Below, piece by piece: positions 6,726 through 13,291 of a stretch of 21,583 nucleotides of DNA (positions are counted from its first letter, which is position 1; each line of letters opens with the position of its first letter). This DNA is from a bacterium (lineage in GTDB: Bacteria > Bacillota > Clostridia > Oscillospirales > CAG-272). The position numbers and the translations under genes were made by a program. The stretch lies in contig SFZB01000013.1 of NCBI GenBank assembly GCA_004558975.1, positions 1 to 21,583 of the forward strand. Direction: 5' to 3'. The notes below the pieces were generated by a model, which had not been told where the DNA came from, made no database searches, and saw only the letters and a list, made by a program, of their open reading frames with translations.

Positions 6726-8462
6726 ATGACAAACGATTTTCCCGAAAAACTCTCTTCCCGTGCGGATTACGCCGCGCTCCTGCGCCGCCTGACCGAGCCG
6801 ACGCGCCCCTTCTTCTCGCCCCGCGGCGCACGCCTTCTGAATCTCACGAACGGCGCCCACTATACCCGCGTCGCACAGGAGAACGAGGGGTGTATGCGGA
6901 TTCTCTGGGGGCTGTTCCCGCTTTGGGGCGGCGACCCGGACGAGACTTTCTTCCGTGACGTCTACCGCGACACGTTCCGCGCCGGGACTGACCCCGACGA
7001 CCCCGAATACTGGGGCGAAAATATGGTGGACAGAGACCAGCGTTTCGTCGAGTACGCGACGATCGGCGCGGGACTGCTCCTCGCCCCGCACGCCCTCCTC
7101 GGGGATCTGACCGATGAAGAGCGCGAGCGTTTCTTCCGCTACGTCGACCTCATCAACCGGCGGGAACTCTGCACGAACAACTGGCTGTTCTTCCGCGTCC
7201 TCGCGAACTGCGGGCTGAAGAAGAACGGCTTCCCCTACGACGCGGAGCGCGTCGCCGCCGACCTCGCGGCGATCGAGGAGGACTACCTCGGCGACGGCTG
7301 GTACAGCGACGGTGTCGGCAGTACCCAGCGTGACTATTATGTTGCCTTCGCGTTCCATTTCTATTCACTCCTCTACGCCGCTACCATGGGCGACGAAGAC
7401 CCCGAGCGCGCCGCGAGGTTCCGTGCACGGGCGCGGACGTTCGCCGAGGATTATCTGTACTTCTTCGACAAGAGCGGTGCGTCCGTCGCGTTCGGGCGGT
7501 CGCAGACCTACCGCTTCGCGCAGGTCGCGTTCTTCTCCGCGCTGGTGCTCGCCGGGGAAGAGGCGTTGCCGTGGGGCGTCATTAAGGGGATTATCAACCG
7601 CAATCTGCGGTACTTCCTATCCCTGCCGATTTTCGATAACGCCGGGCTTCTCTCCGTCGGTTACGGCTATCCCGATCTCGTCATGTCCGAGCATTACAAC
7701 GGCTCCGGCGCGCCCTACTGGGCGTTCAAGGCGTTCCTGCTCCTCGCGGCTCCGGAAGATCACCCCTATTTTGCCGCCCCTGAGTTGCCCTACCCCGACC
7801 TCCCCGCTTTGAAACCCCTCCCGCACTTCGGCGGGCTCGCCCAAAAGACCGCGACCGACACGGTGCTGCTCGGCGTCGGACAATGCGGCGGGAACTGGCT
7901 GCCCCATGCCCCCGAGAAGTACACCAAGTTTGCCTATTCGGCGCGGTTCGGCTTCTCCACTCCGCGCGGGGATTCCGCCCTGCCGCTCGCGGCGCCCGAC
8001 AGTATGCTCGCCTTCGAGTATCTGGACACCTTCTTTGTGCGGCGGCGTAACCTTTCCTTTACACTGACTGAAAAAGACGTGACGAGCGTCTGGTCGCCCT
8101 TCCCGGGTGTGACCGTGAAAACGACGCTGACCCCGACGGGTAACGGGCATCTCCGCCGCCATGAAATCACCTCGGACGGGATCACCTGTCGCGCCTACGA
8201 CTGCGGTTTCGCCGTACCGCGCGACGACGAGAATCTCCATGAAGCGGCGATCGCGACCGAGACGGTCTCGCAGGTCATCACGCCCCGGGCGCGGGAGACG
8301 GTCGAGTGCCGCGCCGGGCGCGGGATCCCCGGCTGTACGATCCCGACCACGAATACCAACCTCATCACCCCCCGCACCTACCTGCCCTATATCCTTTATG
8401 AGATCCACCCGGGCACGACGGTCGTCGAGACCTACGTCACCGCCGAGTGGCCGGAGCCCTGA
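6726..8462 (+). CDS. DUF2264 family protein
   Basis: A 578-residue protein recognised as DUF2264 by its N-terminus (a SRADYAALLRRL-type start, then FSPRGARL, the GAHYTRVAQENEG region and a LWGLFPLW segment). Residues about 1-350 look like an alpha/alpha-toroid of the type seen in unsaturated glucuronyl or rhamnogalacturonyl hydrolases. About 360-578 looks beta-rich. The family is found in organisms that degrade plant or host glycans, but activity is mostly uncharacterised. No signal peptide is visible, so a cytosolic role on imported oligosaccharides is an inference. Ribosome binding site AAGGAG precedes the ATG. The HAD phosphatase just upstream may act in the same pathway. Confidence 0.82.
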   Translation: MTNDFPEKLSSRADYAALLRRLTEPTRPFFSPRGARLLNLTNGAHYTRVAQENEGCMRILWGLFPLWGGDPDETFFRDVYRDTFRAGTDPDDPEYWGENMVDRDQRFVEYATIGAGLLLAPHALLGDLTDEERERFFRYVDLINRRELCTNNWLFFRVLANCGLKKNGFPYDAERVAADLAAIEEDYLGDGWYSDGVGSTQRDYYVAFAFHFYSLLYAATMGDEDPERAARFRARARTFAEDYLYFFDKSGASVAFGRSQTYRFAQVAFFSALVLAGEEALPWGVIKGIINRNLRYFLSLPIFDNAGLLSVGYGYPDLVMSEHYNGSGAPYWAFKAFLLLAAPEDHPYFAAPELPYPDLPALKPLPHFGGLAQKTATDTVLLGVGQCGGNWLPHAPEKYTKFAYSARFGFSTPRGDSALPLAAPDSMLAFEYLDTFFVRRRNLSFTLTEKDVTSVWSPFPGVTVKTTLTPTGNGHLRRHEITSDGITCRAYDCGFAVPRDDENLHEAAIATETVSQVITPRARETVECRAGRGIPGCTIPTTNTNLITPRTYLPYILYEIHPGTTVVETYVTAEWPEP

Positions 8463-8508
8463 CCCACCCGTCGGAGCCCAAAACCCGCAAAGTCGGTGGC
8501 ACGGGTGA

Positions 8509-8667
8509 GCCGCGCGGCACCGTAAAACCGCGCAATACCGTAAAGCCGTACGATACCAAAATACCGGGCGATGCCAAAAGCCGGGTAACGCACATCAAGC
8601 CGCGCAGTGACAAAAACCGTATGGCGACTTAAACCGTGCGGCGACTTAAACCGTGCGGCGCCCGGTT
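8509..8667 (+). repeat. Degenerate 18-bp minisatellite, about nine units
   Basis: Six units of 18 bp (8509, 8527, 8545, 8563, 8581, 8599) followed by two 17-bp units (8617-8633 and 8634-8650, differing at two bases) and a partial ninth. The approximate consensus is GCCGCGCGATACCGTAAA. The array makes six-residue periodicities in the translated frames of both strands, but none of those frames has other signs of being a gene. It fills much of the 338-base gap between the DUF2264 gene and the lactate dehydrogenase gene. Confidence 0.8.
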
Positions 8668-8727
8668 TTTCGGACGGAACGCCGACAAGGCACCTTTTTC
8701 CACACCGACGAAAAGCCAGACAAAAAC

Positions 8728-8765
8728 CCCCGCGGCGCGGTGACTGAAACCGGCGCGCGGGGGTG
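8728..8765 (-). terminator. Terminator-like hairpin pointing left
   Basis: CCCCCGCG (8728-8735) pairs with CGCGGGGG (8757-8764, approximate ends), with further imperfect GC pairing inside. On the minus strand it is followed by TTTTTGT. No minus-strand gene ends nearby, so its role is unclear; on the plus strand it would be a hairpin at the promoter or leader of the downstream gene. Confidence 0.4.
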
Positions 8766-8800
8766 ATACTCTGACAGAACAAACAGAAAAGGCGGCATTT

Positions 8801-9832
8801 ATGAAGATTGCGTTTTTCGATACCAAACCTTACGACCGCCCGGCGTTTGAGCGCGAGGGCGCCAAGGCGGGCATCACGTTCAAGTTCTTCGAGACGAAAC
8901 TGACGCCGGACACGGCGGGACTCGCCCGCGGATATGACGGCGTCTGCGTGTTCGTGAACGACACGGTGGACCGGGAGTGCATCGACCGACTGGTCGAGGG
9001 CGGGTGCCGCATGGTGGCGCTCCGCTGTGCGGGATTCAACAATGTGGACACGCGCTACGCGTTCGGCAAGATCCATGTGTTCCGCGTCCCCGCCTACTCT
9101 CCCTATGCCGTCGCAGAACACGCCATGGCGATGCTCCTGACGTCGATCCGACGGATTCACAAGGCGTATATCCGCACGCGCGATTTCAATTTCAGTCTCA
9201 ATAACATGACGGGGTTCGACCTGCACGGCAAGACGGTCGGCGTCATCGGTACGGGCAAAATCGGGCGGGTGTTCATCGACATCTGCCGCGGGTTCGGGAT
9301 GCGCGTGATCGCCTATGACAAGTATCCCGCCGAGGGGGCGGGCATCGACTATGTGCCGCTCGACACGCTTTTCCGCGAGAGCGACATCATTTCGCTCCAC
9401 TGCCCCCTGACCGAGGAAACCTACCACATGATCGGCGCCGACACGCTCGACAAGTTAAAGACCGGGGTCGTCATCGTCAATACCTCGCGCGGCGCGCTCA
9501 TCGACGCGGAAGCGCTCCTCACCGGCATCAAGCAGCGTAAGATCGGCGCCGCCTGCCTCGACGTCTACGAAGAAGAGTCGGACATCTTCTTCGAGGACTT
9601 CTCGGGGCATATCATCGAGGACGATACACTCGCGCGCCTGATCTCCATGCCGAACGTCATCGTCACCTCGCACCAGGCGTTCCTGACCGAAGAGGCGCTC
9701 GCCAATATCGCCGAGACGACCGTGCAGAACCTGCTCGAGTTCGAGGCGACCGGCGGCTCTCCGAACGAGCTCTGCTACCGTTGCGGCAAAACGGACGACT
9801 GCCGCCGCGACCGCAGTAAAAAGTGCTTCTGA
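8801..9832 (+). CDS. D-lactate dehydrogenase (D-2-hydroxyacid dehydrogenase) with Cys-rich tail
   Basis: An NAD-dependent D-2-hydroxyacid dehydrogenase of 343 residues, best matching fermentative D-lactate dehydrogenases that reduce pyruvate to D-lactate. The Rossmann motif GTGKIG is at 150-155. The catalytic triad is present: Arg230 in NTSRG, a Glu in LDVYEEE (257-259) and His291 in TSHQAF. The sequence FFEDFSGHII is typical of the LdhA-like branch. The ATG follows AAAAGG by about nine bases. It is transcribed alone and ends in a good terminator. Odd point: the C-terminus adds Cys325, Cys328, Cys334 and Cys342 (CX2CX5CX7C), beyond the point where E. coli LdhA ends; this looks like a metal or redox site. 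Confidence 0.88.
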   Translation: MKIAFFDTKPYDRPAFEREGAKAGITFKFFETKLTPDTAGLARGYDGVCVFVNDTVDRECIDRLVEGGCRMVALRCAGFNNVDTRYAFGKIHVFRVPAYSPYAVAEHAMAMLLTSIRRIHKAYIRTRDFNFSLNNMTGFDLHGKTVGVIGTGKIGRVFIDICRGFGMRVIAYDKYPAEGAGIDYVPLDTLFRESDIISLHCPLTEETYHMIGADTLDKLKTGVVIVNTSRGALIDAEALLTGIKQRKIGAACLDVYEEESDIFFEDFSGHIIEDDTLARLISMPNVIVTSHQAFLTEEALANIAETTVQNLLEFEATGGSPNELCYRCGKTDDCRRDRSKKCF

Positions 9833-9854
9833 ATACGCAGAGCAATAACGAACG

Positions 9855-9900
9855 GGGGAGTGCCTTTCGGAAAAAGGCACTCCCCTTATTGATCATTTTT
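9855..9900 (+). terminator. Terminator of the lactate dehydrogenase gene
   Basis: A perfect 13-bp stem (9855-9867 with 9873-9885), 5-base loop CGGAA, followed by TTATTGATCATTTTTT. Confidence 0.85.
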
Positions 9901-9901
9901 T

Positions 9902-9946
9902 CGGCAACTTTTTTCGGAACTCTTTGATTTGCCCGCGCAAATGCGC
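9902..9946. repeat. Possible decayed module-B-like repeat
   Basis: GGCAA and TTGCC arms (about 9903 and 9929) followed by ATTTGC/GCAAAT around a 4-base loop (about 9927-9942). The order and type of the two arm pairs resemble module B of the composite repeat. It lies downstream of the 3' end of the FAD oxidoreductase gene. The primary sequence match is weak. Confidence 0.3.
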
Positions 9947-10064
9947 CTTTCCCGCCGCGCGGAACCGGCTCCGCGATAGACCCGCAGAACCGTCTCTCCC
10001 GCGGGTAGTGACCGACGGTCGCCACCCTCAGACTTTGAGAGCCTTGGGGCTTTGCGGGTCAAAA

Positions 10065-11267
10065 TTATTCGCTCTTCCGCGCCGCTTCGGCGGCGACGGT
10101 GCCGGCAGTCTCGCCCATTTGACAGCAGTCGGCAGTGACGCGATAGGACGCCATCGCCTCATGCGAGCCGGAGATACAGCGCCCTGCCACCATAATGCCC
10201 CGATACCCGCGCGGGATCATGGCACGGACGGGGATTTGGTACGGCACGACCCGGCGGAGTACCTGCGCACACCCCTCCCGGTTGTGAATATCCACATTGA
10301 AAGCGACGAGGCAGGCAGGATCGGGGATGTCGCCCTGCCCTCCGAACAGATCCTTTTCCGTCAGTCGGTATTCGCCGATGATACGGCGCGATTCGCGGAT
10401 CCCCAGGACAGGAGCCGACGAGATCAGGTCGAGGTTTCGGAACTCCTCGCACCCCGCCCGCAGGAGTTCAAATGCCTCCAGCATCTGCCGCCTCCCCTCC
10501 GCCGTCGCCGCGGCGACATCCTTTGCCGATGTGGGATCGTAGGCATACATATGCGTGAACTGCACCACCGCAAAATGCGTATTCGGCACCGGTATGATGT
10601 ACGGATACCGAAAGGGGGAAACCTTCCCCGCCTTCCGGTACAGTTCGTCCAGGAGCGGACCCGCCATGAGCCCGTCGAACGCCTGCGCGTACCGATCCGG
10701 CAGGTTGCCGACGAGGAACATCAGCGTCATCGCCTGACACCCTTCGATCCGACCCTCGTCGTCCCCGATCTCAAAGGGGCAGCCTGCCGACGCCGCGACA
10801 TTACCGTCGCCCGTGCAGTCGATGACCGTCTTTGCGAGATAGGCGCGCCTGCCGTCGATGTTCTCGACGACGATTCCCGTGACGGTTTTCCCCTCGGTGA
10901 GTGCGCGGGAAAACACGGTCGAGAGCAATACCTCCACTCCGGCTTCCGCCATTTTCTCGTCGAGAATCCGCTTCATGTATTCGTAGTGGAAACTCATCTT
11001 GCGGAAGCCGCCCCACGCGCCGCGCTCGTCGAGCGCCCGGATCAGTTCACGCACAATGCCGCCCTTGTTCTCGGCGTCGAAGAGCGGATTCATGTAGCCC
11101 GCCGTCCAGGCGCCGCCGAGGCAGTTCAGGCGGTCGATCAGCAGGGTTCTGGCGCCATGGCGCGCGGCGCCGAGCGCCGCACCGACGCCGGCGGGGCCCG
11201 CCCCGACGACGATCACGTCATATTCCCCGGCGACAGGGGTCGAAAGATGTTCTGTAATTTTCGCCAT
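10065..11267 (-). CDS. FAD-dependent oxidoreductase (PF12831-like)
   Basis: A 400-residue flavoprotein. The N-terminal dinucleotide-binding fold VIVVGAGPAG (GAGPAG at 22-27) is followed by an acidic LLID strand end that binds the FAD ribose. The YLAKTVIDCTGDGNVAA segment and the C-terminal GIMVAGRCISGSHEAMASYRV region are typical of the FAD_oxidored family (PF12831), which includes many uncharacterised clostridial and gut-bacterial dehydrogenases. The substrate is unknown. The ATG at 11267 was chosen over an upstream in-frame start because GGAGG lies eight bases before it and the fold begins here. It is divergent from an AraC-type regulator, which probably controls it. Confidence 0.85.
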   Translation of the reverse strand: MAKITEHLSTPVAGEYDVIVVGAGPAGVGAALGAARHGARTLLIDRLNCLGGAWTAGYMNPLFDAENKGGIVRELIRALDERGAWGGFRKMSFHYEYMKRILDEKMAEAGVEVLLSTVFSRALTEGKTVTGIVVENIDGRRAYLAKTVIDCTGDGNVAASAGCPFEIGDDEGRIEGCQAMTLMFLVGNLPDRYAQAFDGLMAGPLLDELYRKAGKVSPFRYPYIIPVPNTHFAVVQFTHMYAYDPTSAKDVAAATAEGRRQMLEAFELLRAGCEEFRNLDLISSAPVLGIRESRRIIGEYRLTEKDLFGGQGDIPDPACLVAFNVDIHNREGCAQVLRRVVPYQIPVRAMIPRGYRGIMVAGRCISGSHEAMASYRVTADCCQMGETAGTVAAEAARKSE

Positions 11268-11310
11268 AGGATATCCTCCCCCCGGCGCGTGCCCGCGCCG
11301 TTTGCACTTC

Positions 11311-11363
11311 CATAGTAACATACTCTCTTGACATTCGGAAGAGAGAAAAGTATGCTTTATATG
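11311..11363. promoter_or_regulatory. Quasi-palindromic control region between divergent genes
   Basis: The stretch is an extended imperfect palindrome. The outer arms CATAGTAACATAC (11311-11323) and GTATGCTTTATATG (11350-11363) are close to reverse complements with small gaps. The inner arms TCTCTT and AAGAGA flank GACATTCGG. It contains the araC promoter. This is a candidate binding site for the AraC-type regulator. Confidence 0.45.
11328..11356 (+). promoter_or_regulatory. Promoter of the AraC-family gene
   Basis: TTGACA (11328-11333), a 17-bp spacer and TATGCT (11351-11356). It lies 33 bases before the ATG. Confidence 0.75.
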
Positions 11364-11389
11364 GACAAAATGCATTTCGGAGGTGTGCC

Positions 11390-12130
11390 ATGCGCGTTGA
11401 TGCCGTTACGCTTTGCGCCTGCTTTTGCGAAAAACCCCGTTTCGAGTTCCCCAGGGAAACCTATGAGGACGAAACGATCTTTGCCGTCCTCTCCGGCTCA
11501 TTCGAGTACGCGATGGGGGACGGCGTCTGGCACCGGATCGGCGGCGGGCAATGCGTCTTTTGCCCGCGGGGAGAAACCTTTCACCGCCGGATGCTATCGC
11601 CGTCGACTTTTGCCCTCCTCCATTTCCGGTCGGGCGACCCCCTCCCCGACGGCGGGGAGCCTATTACACCGGGCAACGCGCGGCGCTTCCGGGAAGATAT
11701 CGAACACCTCCTGCGCCACCCGCTCTGCTTTTCACCGGAGGAGGAGCCGGAGATTGCACTCTTCGCGCGTGACCTTCTGTGGCTCGCCACAGAGCCCTCG
11801 TCCTCTGTCCCCGCCGCTCTCGCCGCCATCCGTTCACGCATGGCGGAACACCCGGAAGAAGATTTCGAGACGCATCGCCTCGCCCGCGAGGCGGGTTACG
11901 CCGAAGCACAGTTTATCCGCCTGTTTCATCGGTATTTCGGCGATACGCCGAAGCAATGCCTGCTCACACTCCGTATGGATAAAGCAAAATTGCTCCTCCG
12001 CTCGACCGATCTCCCCGTTTCGGAGGTCGCGTTCCATGTCGGTTACACCGATCCGCTCTACTTCAGCCGTCTGTTCCACCGCCGCACGGGTTACACCCCG
12101 CGTGTCTGGCGCACGCTCGGCGTTTGCTGA
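11390..12130 (+). CDS. AraC-family transcriptional regulator
   Basis: A 246-residue regulator with a cupin-like sensor domain (about 1-95; GGGQCVFCPRGETFHRR is the typical barrel strand pair) and a C-terminal double helix-turn-helix (about 148-244). The second HTH has the family signature VSEVAFHVGYTDPLYFSRLFHRRTGYTP. Such proteins usually sense a small carbon compound. Ribosome binding site GGAGGT precedes the ATG. The divergent FAD oxidoreductase gene is the most likely target, through the palindromic region between them. The ligand is unknown. Confidence 0.9.
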   Translation: MRVDAVTLCACFCEKPRFEFPRETYEDETIFAVLSGSFEYAMGDGVWHRIGGGQCVFCPRGETFHRRMLSPSTFALLHFRSGDPLPDGGEPITPGNARRFREDIEHLLRHPLCFSPEEEPEIALFARDLLWLATEPSSSVPAALAAIRSRMAEHPEEDFETHRLAREAGYAEAQFIRLFHRYFGDTPKQCLLTLRMDKAKLLLRSTDLPVSEVAFHVGYTDPLYFSRLFHRRTGYTPRVWRTLGVC

Positions 12131-12204
12131 AGCGCGGGTAATGCCGCCGCTCCTCCCGGAGCGCGCCCGGCTTCTTCGTCACGGCAGCGTCTTTCCGATG
12201 TGTC

Positions 12205-12252
12205 TCTTTGATGCGGTCTTTCATGCGCCCCTTGATACACCCTTTGATACAC
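12205..12252 (+). repeat. 12-bp minisatellite, four units
   Basis: Units at 12205, 12217, 12229 and 12241, approximate consensus CCTTTGATACAC, the first two more diverged. It lies in the 207-base space between the convergent AraC gene and the 70-residue protein gene. No clear terminator is seen here, only a weak GGGG/CCCC pairing around 12280-12303. Confidence 0.65.
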
Positions 12253-12337
12253 CCCTTTGTTCCGCCTCCCGCTATCATGCCGGGGGTCGAGGGGCGTTCC
12301 CCCACCGCCCGCGAGGAGACTTCGGCTTGTCCCGCGG

Positions 12338-12550
12338 TCAGCAGTAGTCCCGCAGGAGCATCTCGAACTCCGTCTCGCCAAGATAACGACGGCACATGGA
12401 GAGCCGCTCGGTCGGCGTTTTGCGCCCGCGCAGATTCTCCCAGAACTCGAGCCGCGAGATCTTCTTCCGCAAGCGCTTGTGCGTGCGATGCAACTCGTAT
12501 AGATTTTTCCCCTCCAGATACCGGGTGCGGAATTCCTTGATCGGCAACAT
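12338..12550 (-). CDS. Small basic protein of unknown function (70 aa)
   Basis: I do not recognise the family. The predicted 70 residues are rich in Arg, Lys, Glu and Leu and probably all helical, with a strongly basic stretch THKRLRKKISR (about 23-33) and a Leu/Arg/Glu-rich C-terminal half. There are no membrane segments or clear motifs. The ATG at 12550 is preceded by GGGGGA about ten bases away; an upstream in-frame extension of 35 residues lacks a ribosome binding site. Amino-acid composition and a -10-like TATACT upstream argue for a real gene, but no homology was established. The basic region could bind nucleic acid, which is only a guess. Confidence 0.55.
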   Translation of the reverse strand: MLPIKEFRTRYLEGKNLYELHRTHKRLRKKISRLEFWENLRGRKTPTERLSMCRRYLGETEFEMLLRDYC

Positions 12551-12692
12551 TTCTGTACGTCCCCCTTTTGTCTTTCCACGTTCAGTATAGCGGACAAACA
12601 GTACAAAAAAGCGGACTTTATCAGACGCACTCCGGGGCATTTGCACCCGCCACACAAATGTACCGTAAAGAACATAAAAAAGGAACCATCGC

Positions 12693-12717
12693 GGGCGACC
12701 GGTGGTCGCCCGTTTTT
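12693..12717 (+). repeat. GGGCGACC palindrome, copy 1
   Basis: GGGCGACC and GGTCGCCC arms (12693-12711) directly followed by GTTTTT, so this copy could act as a terminator on the plus strand. Confidence 0.65.
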
Positions 12718-12769
12718 CTCATGCAAAAGAACGGCAAACGGCAACCCGAAGATTTCTCCGACAAAACGC

Positions 12770-12788
12770 GGGCGACCAATGGTCGCCC
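12770..12788 (+). repeat. GGGCGACC palindrome, copy 2
   Basis: A 19-bp palindrome with an 8-bp arm, followed by CCTACAGG. With copy 3 it forms an inverted pair, centres 121 bp apart; the flanking CCTAC/GTAGG is also inverted. Confidence 0.7.
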
Positions 12789-12890
12789 CTACAGGATTCG
12801 TATTCCGTTGAGCCCCGGTCTCATGAAACTCGCTCAACCGAAAACTCTGCCAAACCAATACGGGGCAAGAGAAACAAACACTTCCCGTAG

Positions 12891-12909
12891 GGGCGACCAT
12901 CGGTCGCCC
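12891..12909 (-). repeat. GGGCGACC palindrome, copy 3
   Basis: Same 19-bp palindrome in the opposite orientation to copy 2, preceded by CCCGTAG on the plus strand. Confidence 0.7.
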
Positions 12910-13026
12910 GTCCACCCCCGTAAAAGGACAACAGAAGCAAACCGAAATCGTCCCGCGCCGGCAACCAAGCCCTGCGTGCATCGGTTAAAGCCTCCCCCGC
13001 AGGACAAGGTTTTCCGGCTTGTCGCT

Positions 13027-13291
13027 CGCCGAAATTCGTTCACCGAAAGAATTTCGGCGGCTCCCCCTCGTCTCTTAAAGCAAAGGCAACCGACACGGCT
13101 TTTCGTTTTCCTTTGAAAAGTCAATATCGGTTGCCCTTAAAAATTTATTTAGGGGGCGTTGCCTCGGCAAACTTTTTGATGGTTCAGAGAAACCGTTTGT
13201 TTGCCTGACGTATTTTCGCTGGCGCGAAAATACTTTTACTTTTGGTTAGTTGACGACGACACGTTTCGCTCCGCCCTTATCTCTTTGTCTC
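13027..13291 (+). repeat. Composite palindromic repeat, locus 2
   Basis: From left to right: an 11-bp hairpin CGCCGAAATTC/GAATTTCGGCG (13027-13037 with 13049-13059), module A (13085-13135), module B with GGCAAAC (13166-13172) and GTTTGCC (13199-13205), then the hairpin GTATTTTCGC/GCGAAAATAC (13210-13219 with 13224-13233) and a border segment. The border is nearly identical to 17800-17856 read on the opposite strand. It runs into the tyrS coding region up to 13291. Confidence 0.8.
13085..13135. repeat. 51-bp palindromic module A, copy 2
   Basis: Arms GGCAACCGA (13085-13093) and TCGGTTGCC (13127-13135), with an inner CTTTTC/GAAAAG stem. Same length as the other two copies. Confidence 0.8.

Larger units (their letters stand above)
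12551..13026. other. Gene-free, palindrome-rich intergenic region
   Basis: Includes a -10-like TATACT (12584-12589, minus strand) for the small-protein gene, three copies of a 19-bp palindrome (separate entries) and a GACAAG/CTTGTC hairpin around 13003-13022. Long open frames crossing it on the minus strand simply read through the palindromes and have no gene features. Confidence 0.6.

Noticed and set aside
8432..9427. 331-residue minus-strand frame with a YGIARFYG-like six-residue periodicity
   Set aside because: The periodicity is the translation of the 18-bp DNA minisatellite, and the rest is antisense to the lactate dehydrogenase gene.
12690..12910. Palindrome cluster considered as a CRISPR array
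   Set aside because: There are only three copies, with different orientations and unequal spacing, and no cas genes.
12091..12981. 296-residue minus-strand frame running through the palindrome region
   Set aside because: It reads through repeat palindromes, the 12-bp array and the small-protein gene in another frame; no start signal or domain.
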